DNA from: Tectiglobus sp965247245
GTDB lineage: Bacteria > Pseudomonadota > Alphaproteobacteria > Rhizobiales > Hyphomicrobiaceae
Direction of reading: 5' to 3'
Length of the DNA stretch: 64,000 nt
Assembly (NCBI GenBank): GCA_965247245.1
Contig: CBDFGV010000003.1
Coordinates: 1,984,001-2,048,000, forward strand
Shown here: piece by piece, positions 17,781 to 26,096 of the stretch
Layout of the letters: the number at the start of each line of letters is the position of its first letter
How positions within the stretch are numbered: position 1 is the first letter of the stretch
Program-made: the position numbers and the translations under genes
Notes under the pieces: generated by a model
Databases searched by the model: none
What the model was told of the DNA's origin: nothing
The model's input: only the letters and a program-made list of their open reading frames with translations

Positions 17781-17807
17781 TTCAGAATTGTTTTCGAGTT
17801 CTTTCAG
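17781..17807 (+). promoter_or_regulatory. Triple 11-bp-phased TTCAG operator, site 3
   Basis: TTCAG (17781), TTTCG (17792) and TTCAG (17803) at 11-bp spacing, reading toward the alpha/beta hydrolase 158 bases downstream. GATTAA, a -10-like element, begins 23 bp after the start of the last pentamer. Confidence 0.6.
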
Positions 17808-17965
17808 GTTCTTTCGCGGGCCATCGATTAAGTCTCACACCAACAAACCGTTCCATCCAAACGATGCTGAGCGGGTGCCAGGTCTATTCGACGAGTGGGT
17901 GCCGGCTTCAATGGGCGTCGTGTTGGTGACGAACCGTTGTCCGTAACATTCTAGAGAGTGATACC

Positions 17966-18814
17966 ATGTGCTACGCCTCACTAACGGCGGGCGCTGCAAC
18001 ACCAGCACGCGTTCTCGCCTTGCACTGTTCCGGTTCAAGCGGCGCGCAGTGGCGCCATTTACAGCGCGCGCTTGGAAATAACTACAGCCTCGTTGCGCCC
18101 GATCTATGCCGACTTGATGCCAGCAACAGTCGGCTTGTCGCCGACAACCTGACCTTGGAACAAGAGGTCGAACAGCTCCTTGAACTCGTAGATCAAGGCA
18201 ACGGAAAAATTCACATTGTTGGTCATTCTTACGGTGGCGCTGTCGCACTTCGGCTCGCATTGGCCCGGTCTTATCGCGTTGCCAGTCTTGTTCTATACGA
18301 GCCAAGTGCCTTTAGCTTATTGCATGGCATGGGGCAGTACGGTCGACTAGCTGCGCAGGAAATCCAGGCGCTTGCCACGCGTGTTCGTGATCTTGCTGGC
18401 AATGGCCTCAGTCAGCGCGCTGCCGAACAGTTCGTCCGTTATTGGGGCGATGATTCGACTTGGGCAACACTTCGTCCGGATAAGCAACAGGAACTCACAC
18501 GGCAGATGCCTCTCGTTGTGCAGCACTTTCATGCTCTGCAGGAGAGCTCGATGTGTTTGGAAGATTTGCAGAACCTTCCGATGCCCACCGTAGTCTTGCG
18601 CGGCGGCCGAAGTCCGACACCGTCAAGACTGATCGCCTGCCACCTGCTTGCTCACCTTTCCGATGCCAAAGGCGCATGCTTCAGCGAGGCAGGTCATATG
18701 GGTCCAGTTACACATGTCGACAAAGTCGCGCATCGCATAGCTCGCTTCATCGATGCCTGTGAGGAAGACGGCCATAGTGCACGCATAGAGGCAAGTGGAG
18801 ATGTTGCTGCTTAA
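17966..18814 (+). CDS. Alpha/beta-hydrolase
   Basis: A 282-residue alpha/beta-hydrolase. The nucleophile elbow is GHSYGG with Ser88, the oxyanion-hole region is LHCSGSSGAQW near residue 20, and a late His in SEAGHMGPVTH (~248) is the probable catalytic base. The fold class includes esterases, epoxide hydrolases and haloperoxidase-like enzymes; the substrate cannot be deduced. No signal peptide. It begins after a triple TTCAG array and ends 58 bases before the TPR38-like gene, with which it is probably co-transcribed. Confidence 0.85.
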   Translation: MCYASLTAGAATPARVLALHCSGSSGAQWRHLQRALGNNYSLVAPDLCRLDASNSRLVADNLTLEQEVEQLLELVDQGNGKIHIVGHSYGGAVALRLALARSYRVASLVLYEPSAFSLLHGMGQYGRLAAQEIQALATRVRDLAGNGLSQRAAEQFVRYWGDDSTWATLRPDKQQELTRQMPLVVQHFHALQESSMCLEDLQNLPMPTVVLRGGRSPTPSRLIACHLLAHLSDAKGACFSEAGHMGPVTHVDKVAHRIARFIDACEEDGHSARIEASGDVAA

Positions 18815-18839
18815 GTCACCTCAGCAACTCTAAGTCACC
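18812..18839 (+). repeat. TAAGTCACC direct repeat before the TPR gene
   Basis: Two identical 9-mers, TAAGTCACC at 18812-18820 and 18831-18839, are 19 bp apart, the first overlapping the hydrolase stop codon. It could be a regulatory site for the TPR gene; function unknown. Confidence 0.4.
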
Positions 18840-18872
18840 AGCGATTAAACAAGATCAAAAAGGAGATGAACC

Positions 18873-20213
18873 ATGTTGGCCGATAGACAAGGCAATCAAT
18901 TGAGCGGTGCGACAACCGACGCTGTCGCGCATTTTGGTGCTGCTGTGCACGCATTCAACATCTACCGCGGAGACCCGATAGCACTCGCAGACGCTGCAAT
19001 TGAGTGCGCCCCCGATTTTGCAATGGCGTACATCCTGAAAGCATACCTGTTCGGGCTGGCAACAGAGCCAGAAGCCGCGGTCGAAGCGGCGAGCCTAACG
19101 GAGCAAGCAAAGGCTCTGGCCAAGACTGAGCGCGAGATCTCACTCGTTGCGGCCCTGCGCCCACTGCTTGCCAATAACTGGACGGAAGCTGCTGTCGCGC
19201 TCGACCATCACAACATGAGTTACCCAAATGATCTCGTTGCGCTTCAGGCCGGACATTTGATGGACTTCTACCGAGCCAGTGCCCGCAACTTGAGAGATCG
19301 TATCGCGCGGGTCCTGCCGCGATGGTCGCAGGCAATGCCTGGGTATTCGATTGTGCTTGGGATGTACGCCTTTGGGTTAGAGGAAGCTGGCGATTACAAT
19401 CGCGCAGAGGCCGTTGGCCGGGAGGCTGTACAGCGGGAGCCACTTGACTGTTGGGCTCATCATGCCGTCGCCCATGTTATGGAGATGCAAGGTCGGTCAC
19501 AGGATGGAATTGGTTGGATGCAGGCCCGGGAGCCGCACTGGTCTGGCGATGACAACTTCTTCAAGGTCCATAACTGGTGGCACAAGGCCCTCTATCATCT
19601 CGATCTGGATCAACGCGACGAAGTTATGTCGCTCTATGATGACCAGATTCGAAATGACAAGAGTACGGTTGCGCTAGATCTTGTCGATTCATCGGCGCTC
19701 CTGTGGCGTATGCACATGACTGGAATCGATGTTGGATCGCGTTGGGTTGAGGTCGCGCAGAGTTGGGAAAACCATGCCGACGGTAAACTCTACCCCTTCA
19801 ATGATTGGCATGCAGCCATGGCCTACTTGGGCGCTGACCACATCGATAAAGTCGACCAACTCTTGCAGCAGTACCGTTCAACTGACGCGAGCGGTTGTGA
19901 AACAACCAAGTGGGCGCAACAATTCGGACTACCGTTGATTGAGGGTTTCAAGGCTTTTTGGCTTGGCGATCACAATGAAGCCTTGGAGAAGCTGCATGGC
20001 GCACGCTACATCGCAAACTCATTTGGCGGCAGTCACGCGCAACGCGACGTCATCGACTGGACATTGACAGAAGCCGCAATTCGCTCCGGTCAACGAGATG
20101 TTGCCGAAGCGGTCGCGAACGAGCGGCTTGCCGTCAAACCGCACAGTCCAGTAAATCTCGATTTTCTGCGACGCGCCGTTGGGCCGACGGGACGACCAAG
20201 CTTAGTCGCCTAG
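18873..20213 (+). CDS. Tetratricopeptide-repeat protein, TTC38-like
   Basis: A 446-residue all-helical protein resembling the tetratricopeptide repeat protein 38 family: an N-terminal block with HAFNIYRGDP, helix pairs with DFAMAYILKAYLFGL, and the conserved central HHAVAHVMEMQGR and HNWWHKALYHLD motifs, in which several His and Trp could line a metal or ligand site. The molecular role of this family is unknown in bacteria and animals. A strong Shine-Dalgarno (AAAAAGGAG) precedes ATG 18873. It follows the hydrolase gene and ends at a strong terminator (20238-20264). Confidence 0.85.
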   Translation: MLADRQGNQLSGATTDAVAHFGAAVHAFNIYRGDPIALADAAIECAPDFAMAYILKAYLFGLATEPEAAVEAASLTEQAKALAKTEREISLVAALRPLLANNWTEAAVALDHHNMSYPNDLVALQAGHLMDFYRASARNLRDRIARVLPRWSQAMPGYSIVLGMYAFGLEEAGDYNRAEAVGREAVQREPLDCWAHHAVAHVMEMQGRSQDGIGWMQAREPHWSGDDNFFKVHNWWHKALYHLDLDQRDEVMSLYDDQIRNDKSTVALDLVDSSALLWRMHMTGIDVGSRWVEVAQSWENHADGKLYPFNDWHAAMAYLGADHIDKVDQLLQQYRSTDASGCETTKWAQQFGLPLIEGFKAFWLGDHNEALEKLHGARYIANSFGGSHAQRDVIDWTLTEAAIRSGQRDVAEAVANERLAVKPHSPVNLDFLRRAVGPTGRPSLVA

Positions 20214-20237
20214 CTGCCGAAGTTAGGAAAGATAGAC

Positions 20238-20264
20238 ACGCCGCTGACCAACCGTCGGCGGCGT
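20238..20264 (+). terminator. Terminator hairpin after TPR gene
   Basis: An 11-bp stem (ACGCCGCTGAC with GTCGGCGGCGT, one wobble pair) with a CAACC loop, followed by the T-rich TGTTGTGT. Confidence 0.65.
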
Positions 20265-20319
20265 TGTTGTGTCAGCGACCAGGCAAGCGCGGCAGTTAAG
20301 TAAACTAGCGGGCCGGTCT

Positions 20320-20346
20320 TTCACAAATTCTTTGGCAGACCTTCAG
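20320..20346 (+). promoter_or_regulatory. Triple 11-bp-phased TTCAG operator, site 4
   Basis: TTCAC (20320), TTTGG (20331) and TTCAG (20342) at exact 11-bp spacing, reading toward the OsmC gene 97 bases downstream. TCTTAA, a -10-like element, begins 23 bp after the start of the last pentamer. Confidence 0.55.
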
Positions 20347-20443
20347 GTCTTCTCTGTCGGCGCCTCTTAAAACAGGCCGTGATGAACGTGAAGCAATCGA
20401 CGTTCAGTTTCACGATGGTCGTGAGTACAAAGGAAACAAAGCT

Positions 20444-21007
20444 ATGACTCAGACAGAGACAATTGCAGTCGACAACGGCGTCAATCTTGAAGCCCTCCTA
20501 GATGCGCGGGGGGCACTCGAAACCGCTCCAGATGCGGCCCAGTTTAAGTGGCGTGCGCAGTGCGACTGGATTGATGGCACGCACACAAAAACGCGCATCG
20601 AAAAGTTCTTTGGTCTTGGTGAGGAGCAGGCACGCAAATCGACCCACTCCATTACCGCTGATCATCCGGAACAATTTGCTGCCGCTGACATGGGTGCCAC
20701 ACCGGCTGAAATTGCACTGACAGCACTTGCAACTTGTTTGACAGCGGGCGTTGCAACCGTCGCGCAAAACCGTGGCATTCAATTGCGCAAAGTGTCAGCA
20801 ACCGTTGAAGGTGACATGGATCTCTACGGGATCATGGGAATCGATTCTGATGTCCGGAATGGCTTCAGCGACATCCGCGTAAACTTTGACATTGAGGCAG
20901 ACGCGAAGCCTGACGAGATCGCAGCCTTGGTAGCACAATCGCAGAAGCGATCAGCTGTGTTCGATGTCATTACCAACCCAACGAATGTCCATGTGACGGT
21001 TAAATAG
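20444..21007 (+). CDS. OsmC-family protein, single-cysteine form
   Basis: A 187-residue OsmC/Ohr-fold protein. OsmC proteins reduce organic hydroperoxides with a peroxidatic and a resolving cysteine. Here the first is present (Cys98 in ALATCLTAG) but the segment that usually reads CPVS is KRSAVFDVI, without a cysteine, so the usual disulfide cannot form. It may need another thiol partner or bind rather than reduce its ligand. AAAGGA lies before ATG 20444. Its promoter has the triple TTCAG array, and a hairpin at 21025-21065 follows. Confidence 0.9.
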   Translation: MTQTETIAVDNGVNLEALLDARGALETAPDAAQFKWRAQCDWIDGTHTKTRIEKFFGLGEEQARKSTHSITADHPEQFAAADMGATPAEIALTALATCLTAGVATVAQNRGIQLRKVSATVEGDMDLYGIMGIDSDVRNGFSDIRVNFDIEADAKPDEIAALVAQSQKRSAVFDVITNPTNVHVTVK

Positions 21008-21024
21008 CTGAGCGAACGAGTTAC

Positions 21025-21065
21025 GAGTGCGGGCGGGCACCGTCACGATGCGCCTGCCCGCGCTC
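21025..21065 (+). terminator. Strong GC hairpin after first OsmC gene
   Basis: About 14 bp of stem (GAGTGCGGGCGGGC with the 3' arm 21052-21065, two wobbles) closing an 11-13 base loop. There is no T-run behind it, so it could act as a processing or stabilising structure rather than a Rho-independent terminator. Confidence 0.45.
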
Positions 21066-21157
21066 GAGATCTCCGAACACTTTTTTCTGCTCGATCGGCG
21101 ACGTCACAAAGCCACCAATCCATCACGCTGATCGGCGGCCAATTAGAAGACCGAAGA

Positions 21158-21385
21158 ATGGTGAAGCAGATGATCATTAGTTCACGTACGGATGCCTCAC
21201 TTCCATGCCTCCGGCGAAACCTCTTGATGCCGGCGTTGGCGATCTATCGCATGACACGCAGATGGCGACAGCGGCAGCGTGCCATTGAACAACTGCAGAA
21301 ACTCGATGACCGCCTGCTTCAGGATATCGGCATCACCAGATCTGAGATTATTGCGGCTGTTTGCGGCGTCCACTGCAAGCGATGA
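21158..21385 (+). CDS. DUF1127 small basic protein
   Basis: A 75-residue protein ending in the DUF1127 motif: RRWRQRQRAIEQLQKL, then DDRLLQDIGITRSEI. In alphaproteobacteria small DUF1127 proteins are often stress-induced, and some bind RNA (the CcaF1 type). The N-terminal 30 residues are variable. It lies between the first OsmC gene and the monooxygenase, and overlapping frames in the same stretch are shadows. Confidence 0.85.
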   Translation: MVKQMIISSRTDASLPCLRRNLLMPALAIYRMTRRWRQRQRAIEQLQKLDDRLLQDIGITRSEIIAAVCGVHCKR

Positions 21386-21470
21386 GCAAAGCCTTGAACG
21401 GCCAACCTACCCCGTCGCAACGCTCGCGCTCAGCAAACAAGAAACCACCTTCACCATAGGTTCGAATAAA

Positions 21471-22715
21471 ATGCGAACAGTCAGAACCGTCATCGTTGGC
21501 GCTGGACAAGCAGGGCTCGCTATGAGCCGCGAGCTGACGTGCAAAGGCGTCGATCATCTCGTTCTGGAACGCGGCACCATCGCCAATGCCTGGCGCGCGG
21601 ATCGCTGGGATAGTCTGCGACTCTTGACGCCAAATTGGGCCAACTATCTCCCGGGCGAGCCGTATCCAACCGATGATCCGGATGGCTACATGTCGGTCGG
21701 CGAATTGGTGTCACGTTTCACCAGCTATGCCGACCAGATCGCGGCTCCGATCCAGTTGGCAACCCGTGTTGAGCGCGTTCGTCGGTGTGAGACCGGATAC
21801 CATCTTGAGACCAGTCAAGGCCCAATAAGATGCAAGTGTCTCGTCGTCGCGACGGGCGCTTGTGCGCACCCGATTGTGCCGCCTCTTGCGCAGGAGATAC
21901 CCAAGCAAGTGGTTCAAGTCACGCCTCTATCATACAAGCGACCTGACGGCCTGCCTGACGGCGGTGTATTGATCGTTGGGGCCTCAGCGACGGGCGTGCA
22001 ACTTGCTCGCGAGATTCAGCGATCGGGCCGACAGGTCACCTTGGCCGTTGGCGGGCATACGAGACTGCCGCGAAACTATCGGAACTACGATATCGAATGG
22101 TGGCTGCATGCGACGGGTCTCATGGATGAACGTGCCAATGCAATTGAAGACCTTGAGCGGGCGCGGCGGCTTCCATCTCCGCAATTGATTGGTGGCTCGG
22201 ATCCCGTCGACCTCAATGCATTGCAGGATCTTGGTGTTACGATCGTAGGGCGCCTGTCCACCATTAGAAATGGCGACGCCTTGTTCTCGGGTGGATTGGC
22301 ACACGTCTGTGCCTCAGCAGACTTAAAGATGAACCGCTTTCTCGACTTGGTTGATAGCTGGATTGACGATTGGTCCCTTGCAACAGGTTTACCATCAGCC
22401 AATCGACCGGAGCCGACACGCATCGCCAAGTCGCCGTCACTGAAACAGAGCCTAACCGACGGCAGCATACGAACCTTAGTCTGGGCAACCGGCTATCGAC
22501 CGGATTTCTCATGGCTGAGTTTGCCTGTGTTTGACCGCCGCGGACGCTTGCAGCACAGCGGCGGGGTCATCGATGCACCGGGGCTCTACGTGCTGGGATT
22601 GCCAATTCTGCGCCGCCGCCAATCACACCAAATATCGGGGGTGGGATACGACGCAGCAGAGCTCGCTCTGCATTTGCGCTCTTATCTTGACGGAGGCGGC
22701 CGTCTTGCAGCTTGA
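21471..22715 (+). CDS. Flavin-dependent monooxygenase (FMO-like)
   Basis: A 414-residue two-dinucleotide-binding flavoprotein: FAD-binding GxGxxG in VIVGAGQAGLAMSREL (residues ~8-23), NAD(P)H-binding VLIVGASATGVQLAREI (~165-181), and an ATGYRPDFSWL motif near the C-terminus, as in class B monooxygenases and related NAD(P)/FAD oxidoreductases. The FMO fingerprint FxGxxxHxxxW/F is not clear, so monooxygenation is a family inference. The frame opens at 21279, but upstream residues overlap the DUF1127 gene and do not resemble the family; ATG 21471 fits the Rossmann start. It is followed 19 bases later by a second OsmC gene. Confidence 0.85.
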   Translation: MRTVRTVIVGAGQAGLAMSRELTCKGVDHLVLERGTIANAWRADRWDSLRLLTPNWANYLPGEPYPTDDPDGYMSVGELVSRFTSYADQIAAPIQLATRVERVRRCETGYHLETSQGPIRCKCLVVATGACAHPIVPPLAQEIPKQVVQVTPLSYKRPDGLPDGGVLIVGASATGVQLAREIQRSGRQVTLAVGGHTRLPRNYRNYDIEWWLHATGLMDERANAIEDLERARRLPSPQLIGGSDPVDLNALQDLGVTIVGRLSTIRNGDALFSGGLAHVCASADLKMNRFLDLVDSWIDDWSLATGLPSANRPEPTRIAKSPSLKQSLTDGSIRTLVWATGYRPDFSWLSLPVFDRRGRLQHSGGVIDAPGLYVLGLPILRRRQSHQISGVGYDAAELALHLRSYLDGGGRLAA

Positions 22716-22734
22716 GCCTTGTCACACAAAGGTT

Positions 22735-23268
22735 ATGACGACTATGACCGATACAGCCCGGATAAGGGACGCGCTGACTAGAGCTAACGAGACCGTAAAC
22801 TTGCGGCCACAACGAGGTCAGCGCACTTACCGCAACGTAGCAACCCTGACCGAGGGAACACTTTGCCAGGTCGAGGATGGAAAGCACAATCTCATCGTAG
22901 ATGTGGGCAAGGCACTCGGCGGTGATGATGCCGGTCCAACGCCGGTTGCCGTATTGCGATCAGCAATGACCAGTTGCGTTGCAATCGGCATTAAGCAGTG
23001 GGCCGCTCGCCGCAATGTGGACGTAACGCACTTGGAAGTCGCGCTCGAAACGGACATCGATGCGCGCGGGCAATTGGGGCTTCGAGACGATATAGCGCCT
23101 GGATTCGAAGCCATTCGTCTCTCGATCATGGTCAGTTCGGCGGCGCCCCAAACGCTGATCGAGGACATTGTCGAAGCATCATTATTGTATAGTCCGCTCG
23201 TAGACGTATTTGCGAATGCGCAGTCCATCTCGCATCACGTATCCGTCGTGAGCACGAGTGCGGATTGA
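22735..23268 (+). CDS. OsmC-family protein, single-cysteine form, second copy
   Basis: A 177-residue OsmC-fold protein that keeps the first family cysteine (Cys81 in RSAMTSCVAIG) but has LLYSPLVDV where the second cysteine normally lies. It shares this loss with the OsmC protein at 20444-21007, though the two are only distantly alike. Start ATG 22735 follows AAAGG closely; ATG 22744 is an alternative. It is downstream of the monooxygenase by 19 bases and 19 bases before a methyltransferase, forming a three-gene unit. Confidence 0.85.
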   Translation: MTTMTDTARIRDALTRANETVNLRPQRGQRTYRNVATLTEGTLCQVEDGKHNLIVDVGKALGGDDAGPTPVAVLRSAMTSCVAIGIKQWAARRNVDVTHLEVALETDIDARGQLGLRDDIAPGFEAIRLSIMVSSAAPQTLIEDIVEASLLYSPLVDVFANAQSISHHVSVVSTSAD

Positions 23269-23287
23269 GTGCCGGAGGAGATTGGCC

Positions 23288-24115
23288 GTGGACGCAAAGA
23301 TGCAAAGGCGTGTTCAGCGCTATGGCTGGGACAAGGCCGTGGTAGACTATGAGCCAGGATGGAAGGAGAGCCTAGCCGACGCTCACGCGGAACTGTTGCG
23401 GATCGCGAATGCTCAGGCCGGCGAACACGTTCTGGATCTGGCTTGCGGGACCGGGCTCGTGACAGTACCCATAGCAGTCTCCGTCGGACCGGCAGGCCGT
23501 GTGACGGCAACTGATATCTCGGAGGAGATGATCGTCGCTACTCGTCAGGCTGCCATAGAGCAGGCACTCTCAAACGTTTATGCGTATCGATCTGACGCTG
23601 AGAGTGTCGAGTTGATGCAAGACTGCAGCGTCGATGCTGTTACCTGTGCCCTCGGCCTTATGTATGTTCCCCACCCAGCCAGAGTCCTGGCTGAAGCATG
23701 GCGTGTATTGAAACCGGGTGGTCGTGCTGTCATGGCGGTTTGGGGAGAACGTTCAAGATGCGGCTGGGCGGAGATATTCCCGATCGTTGATGCACGCGTA
23801 AAGTCGAGCGTTTGCCCGCACTTCTTTCGGCTCGGAACCGGAACAGCCTTGTCGAAAGAGATGGAATTGGCCGGATTCGCTGATGTCTCTCAGAGCCGCA
23901 TCCTATCCGAGTTGCCGTACGCAAGCCCGGAGGCAGCGGTCAAGGCCGCTTTCAGCGGTGGCCCGGTTGCTCTTGCATACAACCGTTTTGATGTGAACAC
24001 GCGACATCAAGTCCATGAAGAATATCTAGCCTCAATAAGCGCATACCGAGCTGACGATGGCTACAAGATCCCGGGAGAATTTGTTGTGTGTTCTGGACAT
24101 AAGCAGGCCCAATAG
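23288..24115 (+). CDS. Class I SAM-dependent methyltransferase (UbiE/Methyltransf_11 type)
   Basis: A 275-residue methyltransferase with motif I VLDLACGTGLVTVP at residues ~48-61, the acidic residue after strand 2 (TATDISEEMI), LGLMYVPHPARVL and the RVLKPGGRAVMAVWG motif. The C-terminal half forms a substrate lid. The likely substrate is a small thiol, selenol or phenol given its neighbours, but that is inference. The start is GTG 23288, seven bases after GGAGGAG; it overlaps nothing. It closes the monooxygenase-OsmC-methyltransferase unit. Confidence 0.85.
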   Translation: MDAKMQRRVQRYGWDKAVVDYEPGWKESLADAHAELLRIANAQAGEHVLDLACGTGLVTVPIAVSVGPAGRVTATDISEEMIVATRQAAIEQALSNVYAYRSDAESVELMQDCSVDAVTCALGLMYVPHPARVLAEAWRVLKPGGRAVMAVWGERSRCGWAEIFPIVDARVKSSVCPHFFRLGTGTALSKEMELAGFADVSQSRILSELPYASPEAAVKAAFSGGPVALAYNRFDVNTRHQVHEEYLASISAYRADDGYKIPGEFVVCSGHKQAQ

Positions 24116-24231
24116 CTTTGCCAGATTAACCGTTTAGTCAAATGCATCACGCCGCTTGATTGTGCATCGTGAAGCAACGCCCACGCCGTCCAAGCCCTTG
24201 AGAGGCTTTAAGATACGAATAGGAGGCGAGT

Positions 24232-25539
24232 TTGAGATTTTCTTATCGAGCAAGACTCGCGCGCGATCTTAAGCGTTGGAGCGAGCAGGGCCTCATCAGC
24301 GATACTGCAGGCGAAGCCATGATGGCCGAGTATGACTCGCGCGTGCCCACTTACTCGTTTTCAGCCATTGTCTCGATGCTGGGCGTCATTTGCCTGTGCT
24401 TTGCCGCGATGACGTTTGTAGCAGCCAATTGGGAAACCATGCCGCGCTTATTCCGCGTCGTTCTGTTGCTTGCCGCAATGTGGACGACCTACGGCCTGGC
24501 GGTTTTCGCGCACTACAAGCAGCAAAGCTGGCTCGCACAGGCAGCTGTCCTACTAGGCTGCGGCATCTTTGGTGCGTCGATCATGTTGGTCGCGCAAATG
24601 TATCATATGCAGGGTCAGGCGAGCGGGGCTGTATTGATGTGGGCAGTCGGCACAGTGGTTGCTGCGCTCGCACTTAGGTCTGCACCCGCTCTTGTCTTAG
24701 CAATCATCCTGTTTGCGCTGTGGCATGCACAAGTCGTCACGGTTGACTACACTGACTTTGGCAAGGTCGTGAACTACCCCTTCATTGTTGCCTGGAGCGT
24801 GTGCGCAGCAGGTGCCTGGTTCCTCAAATCGCGTGTGGCAGCGCATGGTCTGACCATCACCGGTTTGCTTTGGTTATGGGTCACAGCAGCGATCCTGAGC
24901 CATCGTCACGATGATCTGACGTTTGCCACGGGGCTATTCATGCTGACATTCACAGCAATCGCAGCACTTGTTTACCTGCGTGAGCATCGCAACATCTTGG
25001 CTGGCTTCGATCATAGTCTGATAGCTTACCTCATGCTATCAACCGGCATCTGTATTGCTGTCTGGTTGCTGGTACTGCCGTTTGGCCGCGCATCGCCGCC
25101 GGCCTTCAGTCAAATCGAATCCACATCGATGGTACCGTCGCTTGTTGCGATTGCATCTTGCGGCGGCATTCTCGCGTTGGCGCAGGTGCGGAGATCAGCG
25201 CAGAATTACGACCTGGCATTCATCGCACTCTGGGCCCTGTTGGCTGGAGCCCTCCTCCATACACAACTCCGCGCTGCTCCTTTTGCAAATGAGATCTATG
25301 CGCTGGCGTTTTCGATCTGGGCCATCCGCATGGGCGCGCGCCAAGAGATTACCTTGGTGACGCGCCTCGGATACCTGCTCTTCACCGGACTGATGCTCAT
25401 CATCTACTTTCAGACAACAGGGACACTCCTCGGCACCGCGGGATTCTACCTCATGACCGGTCTGGTTCTCGTACTTGGCTCGATCGTTCTGCCGCGCCTG
25501 TTACGAGCGCTTAGTGCATCCAGAGGATTGGCGCCATGA
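24232..25539 (+). CDS. DUF2157 polytopic membrane protein
   Basis: A 435-residue protein with an N-terminal cytoplasmic segment (RLARDLKRWSEQGLISDTAG, typical of DUF2157) and about twelve transmembrane helices from residue ~45 on. Translation starts at TTG 24232, five bases after AGGAGG. The stop overlaps the start of the next gene by four bases (ATGA), so the two are translationally coupled. DUF2157 proteins commonly occur with GDYXXLXY-domain proteins, as here. Their function is unknown. Confidence 0.85.
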   Translation: MRFSYRARLARDLKRWSEQGLISDTAGEAMMAEYDSRVPTYSFSAIVSMLGVICLCFAAMTFVAANWETMPRLFRVVLLLAAMWTTYGLAVFAHYKQQSWLAQAAVLLGCGIFGASIMLVAQMYHMQGQASGAVLMWAVGTVVAALALRSAPALVLAIILFALWHAQVVTVDYTDFGKVVNYPFIVAWSVCAAGAWFLKSRVAAHGLTITGLLWLWVTAAILSHRHDDLTFATGLFMLTFTAIAALVYLREHRNILAGFDHSLIAYLMLSTGICIAVWLLVLPFGRASPPAFSQIESTSMVPSLVAIASCGGILALAQVRRSAQNYDLAFIALWALLAGALLHTQLRAAPFANEIYALAFSIWAIRMGARQEITLVTRLGYLLFTGLMLIIYFQTTGTLLGTAGFYLMTGLVLVLGSIVLPRLLRALSASRGLAP

Positions 25540-26096
25540 TGGGCATGCGAACATATGCTATTGCGGCTGTCATCGTTGCCATTTGCCAATCACTGGCCAT
25601 AGCCGGCATGTTGGCGACGCACAATCAAATGCTCACCACTGGCAAAGAAGTTGTGATCCAAAGCGCATTTGTCGATCCACGCAGCCTCTTTCGTGGTCAC
25701 TATGTGATCATCAATCTCCGGCCAGGAGATTTGACGAAGAGCGCGATCGAATCTGATGGCCCGTTTAAACCCAGAGAGACCGTGTTCGTTGAGTTAGTGC
25801 GGCAAGAGGGCATCTACTGGGTGGCCAAGAAGCTTTGGCGGAGCGTGCCAAAGGCGACGACCAACCCGGTGATCAAGGGGACAATGATGTGGGATCCGAA
25901 GACGGACTCACAACCTTATCGCATTCGCTTCCCATTCGATCGCTACTTCGCTCCGCGTACTCGTGCCAAAGCGCTTGAGAAGATCCAGGCGGGTCAGAAA
26001 CTTGGAGTCGTGCTATCACTACAGGACGACGGAACGGGTCTCATTAAAGGTCTGATGGTCGATGGACAGCTCGTCTACGACGAGAGCGTGTTTTGA
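25536..26096 (+). CDS. GDYXXLXY-domain membrane-anchored protein
   Basis: A 186-residue protein with one N-terminal membrane anchor (residues ~8-26) and a periplasmic domain. The DPRSLFRGHYVIINL stretch corresponds to the family's DPRSLFRGDYVxLxY motif with Asp replaced by His and the final Tyr by Leu. A second conserved piece is RIRFPFDRYFAP. It overlaps the upstream DUF2157 gene by four bases. The family is of unknown role, probably a membrane complex with the DUF2157 protein. Confidence 0.85.
   Translation: MMGMRTYAIAAVIVAICQSLAIAGMLATHNQMLTTGKEVVIQSAFVDPRSLFRGHYVIINLRPGDLTKSAIESDGPFKPRETVFVELVRQEGIYWVAKKLWRSVPKATTNPVIKGTMMWDPKTDSQPYRIRFPFDRYFAPRTRAKALEKIQAGQKLGVVLSLQDDGTGLIKGLMVDGQLVYDESVF

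Noticed and set aside
21025..21065. Riboswitch or attenuator upstream of the DUF1127 gene
   Set aside because: The structure is a single GC hairpin with no alternative fold or leader peptide that I can see; kept only as a terminator-like hairpin.
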